Positions 9,542 through 22,052 of a stretch of DNA of 64,000 nt are shown here, in pieces. Both the position numbers and the translations under genes were made by a program. Location of the stretch: assembly GCA_022414725.1 (NCBI GenBank), contig CM039462.1:176607810-176671809 (forward strand), in the 5' to 3' direction. The notes below the pieces were generated by a model. That model worked only from the letters and a program-made list of their open reading frames with translations. It was not told the DNA's origin and did not search any database. This DNA comes from Microglena sp. YARC (Eukaryota > Chlorophyta > Chlorophyceae > Chlamydomonadales > Chlamydomonadaceae). Position 1 is the first letter of the stretch, and each line of letters opens with the position of its first letter.

Positions 9542-9564
9542 CTCAAGACCATTTGGAATTGAAA

Positions 9565-9830
9565 TTGAAATTGTTACATCCGAGTAATGGAGTCACTCTC
9601 AGGACGTGGGATTAAGGACACCACAGCGTCACTCAATACCAACCTACCTACTGAGTTATAAAACTCACTATGGCCCGCTTTCTGTGTTCGGCCACAACAC
9701 CATATCAACCTACTTGCATTGGTATACGACGCTACATGGGACGCTACATGGGACGCAACATGTGATGTGGCGGAGCCATCTGTGGTACCGTACCTTAGAT
9801 CTTGAAATCGGACATCTCCAGTTGTCTTTT
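9565..9830. repeat. Direct repeat, copy 2 of 2
   Basis: It shares ordered blocks with 8945-9215 (attgttacatccgagtaa, gtgatgtggcggagccat, cgacatctc/ggacatctc). The MITE at 9364-9541 lies between the two copies. Confidence 0.75.
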
Positions 9831-10519
9831 CTACTCGCACAATCTGCTGAAAGACCCTCCAAGATGTTGTGGGGCTGGCTTGTCTTGGGCCTACAATGGC
9901 CTGTCGATGACAGTGTAATGAATCAACGGCCCAGGTAGAGACCTTTTATTGACGGGAAAGATTCTCAAAGCTTTACTGGAAATGTATTATTCTGTATGGA
10001 TTGTCGCCCAAAAGGATGGCCCTCCGTGCGATTGCCTTGGATTTAGTCGATATGAAATACGGAGTCAGTAATTCCGAGTGCCGTGCTCGGGGCTGCTCAG
10101 GGTTACAAATAAATGATCCCCAATGCTTTGGGGGGGAAACGAAAACTTGAACTTGGTCTTGATCTTGGTTAAATAGCTCCAGGCAGAATTTTTGCTGCTC
10201 GCCGTGTTTGGCAGTAAAAGCAAATGAACTGCGGGAAACTTGGATGGATCGTATGATTGTGTTGCCTGTCCATCTCCAAGGGGGGGCCGGCATGCCTCCG
10301 CATGTCCGCCCCCCCTTGGAGGTTCGTGTAGCCTACGCATGTCCAGGGGGAAGGGCGAAATTCCTATAGCCCATCAATGGACCAGGCTATATCGATGCTG
10401 GATCGGGCTAGATCGATTTGTTTACCGTTGTTGGAAACCAATCACGTTGGCAGTCGAAGCCGGCAGCTGACAGGTTGGATGATCTGTCCAAGGAGTTTCT
10501 TTGGACGGTAGAGCCCGGT
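9831..10519. repeat. Dispersed repeat fragments and an imperfect hairpin; no gene
   Basis: gttgtggggctggcttgtct near 9863 is related, inverted, to 38.95 and 43.82 kb. At 10274-10321 a near-perfect inverted repeat has arms starting ctccaaggggggg with a four-base centre. The short frames here have no recognisable domains. Confidence 0.55.
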
Positions 10520-10995
10520 CCCCGACTCGACTTAAATGTAATTGGCTATACCTGAGTTGACTCAAGTTTCCAAGTCAATTTTAAATGGAATTGTCTAGAC
10601 CTGAGTTATTTCAAATTTGCAAGTAAATTTTAAATGTAATTGACTAGATCTGAGTTATTTCAATTTTCAAGTAATTTTAAATGTGACTGACTATATCTGA
10701 GTTGATTAAAGTTTACAAGTAAATTTTAAATGTAATTGGCTATACCTGAGTTGATTCAAATTTTCAAGTAAATTTAAATATAATTGCCTAGACCTCAGTT
10801 GAATCAAGTATCGAAGTCAATTTTAAATGTAAATGACTAGATCTAAGTTATTTCAAATTTCCAAGTGAATTTTAAATGTGATTGACTAGATCTGAGTTGA
10901 TTCAAATTTCCCAAGCCAATTTTGCTCTGTTACAAGCGATTTAGCTGTACTGCAAGCGTCAATTATAGTCGACCCGAGTTAATTCAAATTTCCTT
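10520..10995. repeat. AT-rich minisatellite, about 47-bp unit, about ten copies
   Basis: Recurring blocks are aattttaaatgtaattgact, agatctgagttgattcaa and atttccaagt. Copies are diverged and vary in length. No gene. Confidence 0.85.
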
Positions 10996-11264
10996 GTCAA
11001 TTACCACGCGATTTAGCTGTACTGCAAGCGTCAACTCTACGTGAGTATTGCGAAATAAATACACCGTTGGTTTTTAAGTTGTGGAATACCGACCTGAAAA
11101 TACCCCAATATCGGAATTACCGACCGGTATGTTCTACCCGTATTCAAAACAAGTACTTCCCCCGCACTTCCGGGAGAGTGTATTGTTCCAAGGGGATTCC
11201 TGGTTACTGTGAAAGATGGAAATAGCATACAATTGTTATTAAAATGCTATCAAATCGTACCGGT

Positions 11265-11486
11265 ATACAATTAAATTATCATCGCATGTGGTATGACGAT
11301 TTAATTATAATGGTAAAATTAGATTATCACTTTAGCACGAACTCAGCCCCCCGTCGATATAACTATTTTTATGTTATTATTTTAGTTCATTAATGTTTTT
11401 TAATTTTAGCCCTTCCTGTCACGGTTGGACAAGTCCCTTCAGCCTATTTGGCCTCCCCCTGGACTGTAACATACATACATACTTAC
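11265..11486 (+). mobile_element. Dispersed retroposon 3' end with (TACA)n tail
   Basis: It contains the hairpin-prone block with cgcatgtggtatgacgattt, then gcacgaactcagccccccgt, and ends cggttggacaagtccctt, cctatttggcctcccctgg-like and actgtaacatacatacatac. The same order is present at 47080-47400, and the first half at 14391-14615. The tail is shared with the tRNA-headed SINE at 3766, so this may be the partner LINE's 3' end. 11000-11264 and 11487-11856 hold nothing recognisable apart from a C-rich run near 11817. Confidence 0.65.
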
Positions 11487-11856
11487 ATACAGGGGGAGGG
11501 AGGGGGGCCGGGGGGCCCAGCTGGTATGTGATATTGTGGTCTTCAACTACCTAAACATGACATAATATGTATAATACATACCGGTAAACTACGACATATA
11601 TTTAATCTAACATACTATATACTATATTTTAACGTACTACCGCATAAACAAAAATGTTTCATGATGTATGGTCGAGGTAGCCTGAAGTAGCCTACAAATT
11701 CAAGAATCCCATACCTGCCCATATCTTGCCTTGATAATTCCTAGGGGTCAGTACCAACCTCGTACCAGCTTTTCATTATTAGCAGTTGAAGACCCAGATA
11801 CCAGCTTGGTCCCCCGCCCCCCCCCCCCCCCCCCCCCGCCCCCGCCCCGCCCCGAA

Positions 11857-12068
11857 GGATATACTCCAAATCGTACCACCCAACAGCGGTACGAAAACGA
11901 AGATTTGGAACCCAACAGGCCTGGGAAGGGCGCCCGACACCCTTTCGGCGCAAAAAACTTAAAGTCGAATTTCTATCTCTGTAGCGAATCATTGGCCCTG
12001 CTGTTTCGCGCACCTTTCTTCCTATTGGCAGCCAGTCGTCTCATTATTCCAGGGCCGACGCTCGAGTG
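11857..12068 (+). repeat. Left arm of a 5.5-kb inverted repeat pair
   Basis: The arm runs from gaaggatatactcc through ggaacccaacaggcctggga to ttattccagggccgacgctc. Its reverse complement, with roughly one difference in eight to ten, is at 17138-17352. Both keep an open frame with NRPGKGA, LALLFR and PFFLL, but no family is recognised. Confidence 0.8.
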
Positions 12069-12119
12069 AGCGGTGCGAGATGGGTGGGAAGGACGATAGC
12101 GACCAATTCGGTGATGACA

Positions 12120-12456
12120 TCTTCAACACAACAGTCAGAGGGGGGGTGGGGGGAAGGGGGGGAGGTCAAGGAGTGTGTGTGGTTTTGTGTATGTGGGTGG
12201 GTTTGTATGTGTGAGTGTGTGTGTGTGTGGTGGTGGGTGGGTGGGTGTGGGGGGGGGGGGGGGTCAGGGATTGTATGTGTGGTGTTTGTTTGTGTGTTTG
12301 TGTAGGGGTGGGGGTGGGGGGTGGGGGAGGTCAGGTAGTGTATGTGTGTATATGGTTGTGTGTGTTGGTGGGGTAGTGGTGGTGGTGGTGTGGTGTGGGG
12401 GAGTCAGGCAGTGTTTGTGTGTGGTGGTGGGTGGTGGTGGTAAGGGGGGGGTCACG

Positions 12457-12522
<66 letters not shown>

Positions 12523-13536
12523 GTGTGTGGTGGTGTGTGTGGGGAGGTCAGGGAGTGTATGTGTGTATTGTGTGGTGTGGGGGAGGGGGTGGGGTGTATG
12601 TCAGTTTGAGGAGTGTGTGTGTGTGTGGTGGTGGGGCGAGGTCAGGGAGGTGTGTATGTGTGTGTGTTTGTGTGTGGGGTGTATGTGTGTGGGTGGGTGG
12701 GTGGGGGAGGGAGGGGGGGATGTATTGTGTGTTGTGTGTTGTTGTGTGGTGGTGGTGCGGGGGGGGGGGGGGGGAGCTCAGGGAGTTTATGTGTGTGTTG
12801 TGTGTGTGTGTGGTGGTGGTACGGGGGAGGTCAAAGAGTGTATGTGTGTATATGGTTGTGTGTGGGTGTGTGTGGTGGTGGGTGGGGGAGGTCAGGCAGT
12901 GTTTGTGTGGTGGTGGTGGGGGGGGAGGTCAAGGAGTGTTTGTGTGGTGTGTGGTGGGTGGTGTGTGTGTGTGGGGGGGGGGGGGGGGGGGAGGGGAGTG
13001 TTTGTGTGTGTGTGGTGGTGGTGGGTGGGGTGGGGGGTGGGTGTGGGGGGAGAGTTTGAGGAGTGTATGTGTGTTTGTGTGTGGTGGTGGGGAGGTCAGG
13101 GAGTGTGTGGTGTGTGTGGTGGTGGGGGAGGTCAGGGAGTGTGTGTGTGTTTTGTGTGGGGTTGGGTGTATGTGTGTGTGTGTGGGTGGGGGGGGTGTGT
13201 GTTGTGGGGGTGGGGGTGGGTGGGGTGTGTGTGTGTGTGGTGGTGGGGGGGGGGGGGAGGTCAGGAGTGTATGTATGTGTGTGTGTGTGTGTGTTGGTGT
13301 GTGGGGGGGGGTGGGGGGGGGGGGGGGGGGTAGGGAATGTATGTATGTATGTGTGTGGGGTGGGTGGGGGAGCTCAGGGGGTATGTGTGTTTGTGTGTGT
13401 GTGGTTGTGGTGGTAGGGAGGTCAAAGAGTGTATGTGTGTATATGGTTGTTGTGTGGGTGGTGTGGGGTGTGGGGGAGGTCAGGCAGTGTTTGTGTGTGT
13501 GGTGGGGTGGTGGTGGTAAGGGGGGGGGTCACGGAG

Positions 13537-13575
<39 letters not shown>

Positions 13576-13897
13576 TGGTGTGGTGGGGAGTTCAGGGAGT
13601 GTATGTGTGTTTGCGTGTGGTGTGGGGGGGGGAGTTCAGGGGATGTTTGTGTGTGTGTGTGGTGGTGGTGTGTGTGTGTGGTGTGTGTGTTGTGTGTGTG
13701 GGGGGGGGGGGGGGGTCAGGGAGTGTTTGTGTGTGTGGTGGTGGTGTGGTGGTGGGGGGGGAGAGTTGAAGGAGTGTATGTGTGTTTGTGTGTGGTGGTG
13801 GGGGAGGTCAGGAGTGTGTGTGTGTGGTGGGGGGGGAGGTCAGGGAGTGTGTGTGTGTGGGGGGGGGGTAGGGGGGAGGGGGGGGGTAGGGAATGTA

Positions 13898-13943
<46 letters not shown>

Positions 13944-14343
13944 GGGGGGGGGGGTAGGGGTGTCAACGATTGTATGTGTGTATATGGGGTGGGGGGGGTC
14001 AGGGAGTGTTTGTGTGTGTATGTGTGGTGGTGGTGGTGGTGGTGGTGGAGGGAAGGGGAGGTCAGGGATTGTTTGTGTGGGGGGGGATGGTGGGGTGTGT
14101 GGTGTGTGTGGGGGGGAGGGGGGGGGGGGGGGGGGCGGTCAGGGAGTATGTGTGTGTGTGTGTGGTGGTGGGTGGAGGTCAGGGAGTGTATGTGTGTGTG
14201 ATTGTGGGTGGGGTGGGGGAGGTTAGGAGTGTGTGTGTGTTGAGGGGGGGGGGGGGGGGGTCAGGGATTGTATGCGTGTGTGTGGTTAGTGTGTATATGT
14301 GTGGGGGTCTGTGTTTATGTGTGAGTGTGTGGGGGGTGGGTGG
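12120..14343. repeat. GT/G-rich minisatellite array, 2.2 kb
   Basis: The loose unit is ggaggtcagggagtgt followed by (GT)n and G-runs; it recurs every 60-110 bases. All long frames (Cys-Val-Gly rich) are translations of this array. G-runs make it a strong G-quadruplex candidate on the plus strand. Confidence 0.9.
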
Positions 14344-14390
14344 GGTCAAATTCATTCATGCTAGAATGTCCGTTATACGCGGAGGATAGA

Positions 14391-14615
14391 AAAATGTGAT
14401 AAAATGAACATTGACACTCAATTGGTGGATAAAAACTCCACTATGAAGCTGGTCATGAAGCCTGATTCCTTTGAAGGATGGAAATACTGAAAACAATTTA
14501 TAAAAAAAATCGATAGTAATCGCACAATTAAATTATCATCCCAGCTGAGATGATGATTGAATTATATTGTAGAATTAAATTATCACTGTAGCACGAACTC
14601 AGGGCCCCCGTCAGT
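14391..14615 (+). mobile_element. Dispersed retroposon fragment (same family as 47080 and 11265)
   Basis: ggtggataaaaactcc, gattcctttgaagga, cacaattaaattatcatccc and agcacgaactcaggg follow the order seen at 47080-47280. The tail is missing here. Confidence 0.65.
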
Positions 14616-14619
14616 TAAA

Positions 14620-15430
14620 AGAGTAGCTGAGAGTATAGTAGTTCGTTATTGATGTTACAATAGGGATCACACTCAGTGGCTTAGAATATAGGAATTCGGT
14701 ATTTTTACAATAGAGATCATTACTCAGTAAGCTTAGGAGTATTAGTAGTTCGGTATTGTTACAATAAGGATCATACATTCATTACTCAATAGCTTTAGAG
14801 TATAGTAGCTCGGGTATTTTTACAATAGGGATCATACTCAGTAGCTTAGAGTATATTAGCTAGCTCGGTATTGTTACAATAAGGATCATACATTCATACT
14901 CAATAGCTTAGAGTATAGTAGCTCGATATTGTTACAATAGGGATCATACTCAGTAGCTTAGAGTATATTAGCTAGCTCGGTATTGTTACAATAATGATCA
15001 TACATTCATACTCAATAGCTTAGAGTATAGTGGCTCGGTATTGTTACAATAGGGATCATACTCAGTAGCTTAGAGTATAGCAGCTAGCTCGGTATTGTTA
15101 CAATAATGATCATACATTCATACTCAATAGCTTAGAGTATAGTAGCTCGGTATTGTTACAATAGGGATCATACTCAGAAGCTTATTAGAGTATAGTAGTT
15201 CGGTATTGTTACAATAGGGATCATACTCAGTAGCTTACCGTCTATTAGTTCGGCATAGTTACAATAGGGATCATACTTAGTAGCTTCCGGTCTAGCAGTT
15301 CGGTATTGTCACAATAGAGATCATACTCAGAAGCTTATTAGAGTATAGTAGTTCGGCATAGTTACATTAGGGATCACGCTCAGTAGCTTAGAGTATTTTT
15401 GTTCGGCATAGTCACAGTAGGGATTATAAT
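14620..15430. repeat. About 50-70 bp minisatellite, about 14 copies
   Basis: Blocks are ggtattgttacaataggga, tcatactcagtagcttag and agtatagtag; a longer variant has catacattcatactcaatag. Units alternate in the middle, suggesting a higher-order dimer. 15431-15720 has no recognised gene. Confidence 0.88.
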
Positions 15431-15726
15431 CAGGAGCTTCCCACTGGTGCCATTGTGGCCTCACTGCTTCCCAATGCTTTGCTCGGCTGGGCTTTGAGTC
15501 TCCAGGAGGCAGCTGCAGCGCCCATGACATGAGCATCAATGATAAGGAGGCCCTGGTTGGCTGACGTTAACACCAATGTGGTGAGCAGCTAAGGAGGGCA
15601 TGGAGCAGAGGTGTAGAGTGGAGCTAGCGTTGACTCTTAGGGCATATAAGGGTGTGGGGTGGGGGGCATGGGTAAGACAAAGGGGCTAAGAGGGGCAAGG
15701 GGGGGCATGGCACACACACCAATCCC

Positions 15727-15734
15727 TAACCTCC

Positions 15735-15778
<44 letters not shown>

Positions 15779-15813
15779 TCCCACCCGCCACACACACACA
15801 CAAACACTCCCTG

Positions 15814-15854
<41 letters not shown>

Positions 15855-16200
15855 TCCACACATACAAACACTCCTTTGAACTCCTCCACTACCACAACCA
15901 CCACCACCACCACCACACAAACATACATTACACTCCCTGACCCCCCCACCCCCCCCCCACCCACCCCAACACACACAAAAACACACCCCCGCACACACAC
16001 ATACACTCCTGACCTCCCCCCCACCCCCCACCCACACAGCATAACACCTCACACACAAACACAACATAGAACCCCACCCACCCACCCAACAACAGCAACA
16101 ACCCGACCACACACACCACACTCTCCTGACCTACCCCCCAACCACCACCACCTTTCACAAACACACACACTCCACCACCACCTCACACACAAACACACAC

Positions 16201-16232
<32 letters not shown>

Positions 16233-16269
16233 ACCCCCCCCCCCCCCCCTCCCCCCCCCCCCCCCCCCC

Positions 16270-16368
<99 letters not shown>

Positions 16369-16650
16369 ACGCACACACAACAACCCCACCACCACACACA
16401 CACACACACAAAAAAACAATTGCAATCCCTGACCTCCCCCCCCCCCTCCACCCACCCACACCAATCCCTGACCTTCCCACCCCGCTACACACCACGAAAC
16501 ACGATACACACCAAACAAACACACTCTCCTGACCACCCACCCCCACCACCCACGCACTCCATGACCTCCCCCCCACCCACACCACAAAACACACAAACAC
16601 TCCCTGCCCCACCCCCACCCCCCCCAAACACACACACTCCCTGACCCCCA
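15727..16650. repeat. C/CA-rich array with a poly-C run of about 170 bp
   Basis: The loose unit is cacaaacactccctgacc followed by C-runs and (CA)n, the reverse complement of the unit at 12120-14343. An almost pure C tract spans about 16201-16354. It faces the GT array across a 1.4-kb spacer. Confidence 0.9.
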
Positions 16651-16739
16651 GGTAACTTGTTACGTTCTAGCAGCTTTGTCTGTGCATGAGGGGACTAGAT
16701 GGGAGGAGTGATCAAGCGAATAAAATCAGATGCATCGAT

Positions 16740-16945
16740 ACAAGGTACCCTTACCACCACCCTCACACCCTACCCCCATGCATGCATGATACAAGCCACC
16801 TAAACAGGCCCACCCCTACACATCCATGCATGCTACAAGGCAACCTTACGCACACCCTCACCCTAACCATCCATGCATGCTACAAGGCACCTTGGCACAC
16901 ACCCTATCCATCCATGCATGATACAAGACACCCTCAGGCACCCTG
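16740..16945. repeat. Minisatellite, about 55-60 bp, four copies
   Basis: catccatgcatgctacaagg and related blocks recur four times. No gene. Confidence 0.75.
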
Positions 16946-17137
16946 CCCACAAGGGTGTCCAACCTCTTGCTCAAGCTGTTTAACGTTTCCTGCAATGGTA
17001 CTGCGACCTTTCCATTTGAATAGGGCCCTGCCTGTAATTCTGCGGACGTGCTTCCACCCATCCTTCCAGCGCGCTGAAAAGTTGATCGAGGGTGTAGATC
17101 ACCCTGCCTTACGCACAGTCGCGAGTCTCTGCCGACT

Positions 17138-17352
17138 CGAGCGTCGGCCCTGGAATAACGAGACAACTAGTTAACAGTAGGAAGAAAGGTGTGCGAAACA
17201 GCAGAGCTAATGATTCGCGACAGAGATAGAAATCCGACTTTAAGTTTTTTTGGCGCCGAAAGGTGTGTTGGGCGCCCTTCCCGGGCCTGTTGGGTTCCAA
17301 ATCTTCGTTTTCGTACCGCTGTTGGGAGGTACAATTTGGAGTTTATCCTTTA
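17138..17352 (-). repeat. Right arm of the 5.5-kb inverted repeat pair
   Basis: It is the reverse complement of 11857-12068. It runs from gagcgtcggccctggaataa to acaatttggagtttatcctt. No target duplication is evident outside either arm. Confidence 0.8.
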
Positions 17353-17394
17353 TGCCCCCCCCCCCCTGGTACAGGCCTTAAGTAGGGACTGAGC

Positions 17395-18210
17395 AACCTC
17401 TTTTCCCAGGGTGTACGGCGAGCAACCTCTCCGAGCAACCTCTTCGAGCGAAACCTCTTCCGTTCGAGCAACTGTCTTTCGAGCAACTTCTCCCAATCCA
17501 AGGCCACGCCATTTTCTCTAATTCCCTCTTCTCTCTTTCCTTCCTTTTTTCCTGTTAGAGTGCTGTACTTTCCATCTCACGGCACCCGGCCAGTTTAACA
17601 AATAATATCGCGGTGCGATTCTTGGTGCGGCACCGTCGAGTTAGGCATCAAGCCACGCCGATGTGCGTTCTGTCTCTTTCTTTCTTTCTTTCTTTCTCTC
17701 TAACATTGAGCAAGGCTCTGATAAAAGGCTCGCTTCACCCTGCGAGGGACATTTGGTCGCGGACTCTACAGCTCGAGGGGGTTCGATGCTCCTGTAGGCT
17801 GGAAATGAGGCTTAGAATAAGAAGGAGCTCCATGCAATTTCAGAGTGTGTGTGTGTGTGTGTGTGGTGTGTGTGTGTGTGCATTACTTGAGACCATTCAG
17901 GGGTGAGTGTGTGTGTGTGTGCATGCATGGCATGAGGACCTTCAGGGTTCAGTGTGTGTGTGTGCATGCATGGCATGAGACCTTCAGGGGTCAGCGTGTT
18001 GTGTGCATGCATGACATGAGTCCTTCAGGGATGAGTGTGTGTGTGTGCATTGTATGAAAAACCTTCAGGGGTCAGTGTGTGTGTGTGTGTGTGTGTGCAT
18101 GGCATGAGACCTTCAGGTGTGTGTGTGTGTGTGTGTGTGTGCGTGTGTGTGTGCATGGCATGAGACCTTCAAGTGTGTGCGTGTGCGTGGTGTATGTGCG
18201 TTGTGTGGTG

Positions 18211-18242
<32 letters not shown>

Positions 18243-18300
18243 TGCGTGTCGTGCGTGCGTGCGTATTTGCAGAAAAGCAGAAGCAGAATGTAGCAGTGTC
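17395..18300. repeat. gagcaacctcttc repeats and a GT-rich 45-bp minisatellite
   Basis: 17395-17495 has irregular gagcaacctcttc-type repeats; 17675-17700 is (CTTT)n. From 17850 to 18180 a unit with gtgtgtgcatgcatggcatg and agaccttcagg repeats about seven times, followed by (GTGC)n to 18260. No gene. Confidence 0.8.
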
Positions 18301-18659
18301 ACCAAGACAGGTACTAGCATCTGCAGCACCAGCAGTAGCAAGCAGTAGCAAGCAACACCAAGACCAAGAGCAGATGCCTTCCCTGTGGCGCAAAATGTAT
18401 TTTATCCAAGAGATTTGTTAACACACGAGTAGAGTGTGCGCTATACATTGCCAGCATGATATCAAGAACAAAGGAATTAAAGTAGAAGGAAGCTGAAATA
18501 TGGAGTTTGCGCCTTTCCGCAAAGCAATTAGGGCAGTGCCCATAAGATACATTGGGAGCATGGGGCAGCGCATGTTCTTGAGGATTTTGGGCCTGTTCCA
18601 TGTGTTTTTCTGCACGCGACAATGGACTGGAAGGAGACAGTGGCATGGGTGTGGAGTTT

Positions 18660-20290
18660 GGTGCAGAGCTTAAGGGCGGCTTACCTTAGGAGATACCTAA
18701 GCGGGTGAGGTTGGAGAGTGCATTGATAGGTATGGTCCCTGTGGTACCCAATGTAACAAATGAGTATATAACTTTATATCCCTGATCTTTCAGAGCCTGT
18801 GCTAGGGTCTTGTGTTGATTCCCCTTTTTCGCATATTTAACCAAATGGTTGGTGTCAGAGCAGTAGCCGACTTCAACTATGTGGATGGGGGGACATGAGG
18901 TGGGATTGGAGCATGTTTATTGATCAAGCGGGGTCAAGAGGAGGTCTGGTCTAAGTTTGTCCCAGGTGGTTTGGGCCTTGTTCGGAGGGTTCAGCCACAA
19001 GGGCGGCCTGTTCCCCAGTACCTCACTTAGGGAGGTCCTCCAGTTTGCCAGCGTCCATATACATAAGTTTCCCTCCTGTTCCCCTTTCAGCCACTACTTT
19101 TGTATTCATTGTACTGCAAGGTTGTGCCGATAATAAACATCCCAGCAAAGGTTGAGTGCTTGCAGCCCGCCAGCATGTGACTTGCCTCATCTTGGCATGT
19201 GTGACAAATGGGGTAGGTTTCTGATGAGGGTGTGGTGGGGGTTGCTACCATATGGCATTTTCCTTGGTAAGCCAGCTTCTTGTTCCATATGTGCGGCCCC
19301 ACCTAGCCTTATGGATTTGAATCTTCTGCCACCAGGGGACGGATGCCTGCTGCCAGAAGTAGTGGCTAGCATGTGGGAGGTGCTCAGGGGATGCTATGGT
19401 CCACAGTGAGGCGTATATGCCGATGCATGTTGGGTCCTCCCTGTGTGGATTTTGGTGGGGGGGTAGCCTTGACCCCCCTGGTGAGGTTGGGTGTTCCTAT
19501 CCTTGGGGCAGGGTGCCGTCAGCTGCCACCAGATGCAGGACAGATGGCCAGATATGGACATATGGTCCATGTGAGCCACCTCTCCTATATTGTTAGGGAC
19601 AGAGGTATTTTTAGGGAAGTGGGCGGCTTTCTTGGCCAGCTTATCTGCCTCCTGATTGCCATGGATTACCTGCATGGGACATCACCTTGGCCAGATTATA
19701 TATATGGTGCCACCAAGGACTCTGGCCAGGAGGTTGTTTTCCAATAGCCTCATGGAGTTGCTTGTGGGTACATTCCTCGACAGAGTGGAGGTTATGGATA
19801 AGTCTCGAATGAAGATGGAGACTACAAAGGCTATCAGTGTAGATGGTGACGGAGGTTGTTGTGGGTTTGTTCGTGCTAGGGCCTGGTGGATCAGCGCATA
19901 GTTCTGCTCTATTGTTGGTTCTGGTGATGTCAATACCCCCTAGTTTGATTGTAAAGCTTTGGCCCGACAATGGAGAGTATACCGCAGCCCGGGAGGGCCG
20001 GGTCTTCGGGCTGGGGGATCTGGCTGCCATCGTGTATAGCTGCTGGCCTACATGGGGGTGTTTTGGTGGTTGCAGGGGTAAGGTCTGTTTGGGGAGGGGG
20101 GGGGGGATAGGGAGGGGGATGGTGGGGAGGGGGGGGGGGGGGGGGGGCACTCCAAGGGGCCTGTAGGATGAGTCGTAGAGCCTTGGGTGGTGGGGGGGAA
20201 GGAGAGGGGGCAGGGCTGATGGCAGGGTTGGGGATGAGTTGATGCTTTTGTGGGAGGGTGCAGCGGTTTGTGCATAGCCTCTTTCCATTG
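18660..20290 (-). pseudogene. Decayed LINE ORF2 3' half: RNase H, zinc knuckle, C-terminal domain
   Basis: Translated in pieces on the minus strand. 20070-19660 carries an RNase H domain: RAAVYSPLSG, RTNNRAELCA, VTIYTDSLCS, then HGNQEADKLAKKAAH after a frameshift near 19660. The expected leading YTDGS is YTMAAR, so the first catalytic Asp is gone. Near 19230-19150 is a zinc-binding motif, CHTCQDEASHMLAGCKH. 18960-18690 encodes RPDLLL, IVEVGYCSDTNH and QHKTLAQALKDQGYKV, a conserved C-terminal domain with PD...EVGY spacing like restriction-type nucleases. At least three frame breaks show it is dead. No RT is visible; upstream 20290-20520 is only proline-rich reading. Confidence 0.7.
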
Positions 20291-20522
20291 CTTGGGTAAA
20301 GGGGGTGGCCGGCCCGGGTGGCCAGGGGGGTGGCGATGAGGAGGGAGTTGGTTGCCCCTTTGTCCTTGCAATTGGTGGAGGTGATTTCCCCCCTAGCCAG
20401 ATGGACGGTTGGTGTATTACTGGGGCCCCCGGCTGGGGATGGTATCTAGGACCTGGACCCAGGGATGGGTGGCGTGTGTTTCGTAGGCTGTGTGCTTGTT
20501 GTGTGTGGGATCAAGAGGAGGT

Positions 20523-20571
20523 GCAGCCCAAACTCACTTCATCGGGCTGGGATGAAGTGAGTTTGGGCTGC
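20523..20571. other. Perfect 21-bp inverted repeat with 7-bp loop
   Basis: Arms 20523-20543 and 20551-20571 are perfect reverse complements around gggctgg. It lies at the upstream end of the LINE relic. As RNA it would form a 21-bp hairpin. Confidence 0.9.
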
Positions 20572-21260
20572 CTTGGCACTGGGGGAGTGCCCATCTGACT
20601 GCCTTCTGGGCTTCCTTCGCATGCGACACCTGCAGCACTCAGGGAACGCGCCAGTCTCTGTACCGTCTCTGAGTGACTGTACAGTATCTCGAGTGTCTGA
20701 CGCGTACCTGACCATTTCGGATATCTGGTTTTCCAGATATTCTTCCGCACCAATCAACGCTTCAAGCACTTTACAGAAGCCCGAAGCAACACTCGCAACT
20801 CACGAGCATCCGCATTTTACGGCCGCATCCGCAAACCAAACCACTGACATGCACTTCAACAATCTCGGCGGAGCTCCAGGGAGCCAGGCGCACCTCGAAA
20901 CTCACTTCAACTTCGGATTGGCGCAAACTGCAGCTAGCTAAGCCAACGTATACCCAATCGCACAGCCAATAGCAGATTATTAATGAAGCATTAGCCACAA
21001 GCAGTTTCGCGGCTTCAGTGTTTGAAATTCTCTAGAGCCTTGCGAATGATGATTAGGCGACGTCATCATGTCCATGATGCTTGGATCCCGTGTAGGTAAA
21101 TAGCGTAGCCAGCGTCGCAACTTGGACGTATTTACAATAATTTCGACGAGTTTGCAGGCACTGTAAAACCTCCCTTGGAAAGAGTGCAGGTCTACAACCA
21201 TGCACAAACCCAAGAAGTGCCAATTCGCAGGTCTCTCGTCAAGCGCTACTGGAGGAGCAC
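20572..21260 (-). other. Possible unrecognised coding exon(s) or promoter region
   Basis: Sequence composition becomes non-repetitive. A minus-strand frame near 20770-20630 reads LIGAEEYLENQISEMVRYAS then DTRDTVQSLRDG, helix-like and followed by a possible donor (ctgcag|gtgtcg). A plus-strand frame overlaps it. No family is recognised and the direction of transcription is uncertain. Confidence 0.3.
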
Positions 21261-22016
21261 TAAGTGCTGGAGGTGAAGATCCCGTGCTGGTGGCTTGGGA
21301 CTGGGGAAGGGGGCGAAGGGAACGGGAATGGTGGTGTGGAGGGGGGAGGCTGTGGTGGGTTGGGGGAGGGCTGGGGTTGCTGGGGGGAGATGGAAATCTG
21401 TGGAGTGGGTGGGGGCAGAAAGGGCAGCTGTGGAGGCTGAGGTTTTTGTTTGCTGGGAGCAGCATTGGTGGTGCTGGAGTTCCGGGTGGTGCAGGCGGCA
21501 GAAGGGTGGCACACATTTGCTGCCTTGGAGCATTCGACATCCAACTGCAGGGGGAAAAGGAAGGAGGGGGGGGGGGGACACGCACAAAAAATCTCATCTG
21601 CGACCCCCACACATACAGGCAGCTTTGGTCGCCTTACTCTTTGCATAATGCATTCCCCCTCCCACCACAAACATACTACCACCTCACATACATACGCACA
21701 CTACCATGCACTCCTCAGCTTACACGCACACCCCAGATATCCTGCATGACCTGCATCTCTTACTGCCCCCACCCCTCCCCCACCCCTTCCCCCTAAATAA
21801 TCCCCACACATTCCCATGTGCTCTTTACCTCACCAACACCCCACACCACATAAACACATATTGTGAGACCCACCCTTCTCCTATCACATTCCACCCTTGT
21901 CTGTCCCTCTCGCCCAACCCCACACACACCCAAAGATCACCACCATGCATTAAACACACGCAAATACTGTGTGAACCACAATGACATTTCATCCCCCCCC
22001 CACCACACACACACAC

Positions 22017-22052
<36 letters not shown>

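Noticed and set aside
14620..15430. CRISPR array
   Set aside because: Units are contiguous and vary along their whole length, without distinct spacers; the host is eukaryotic.
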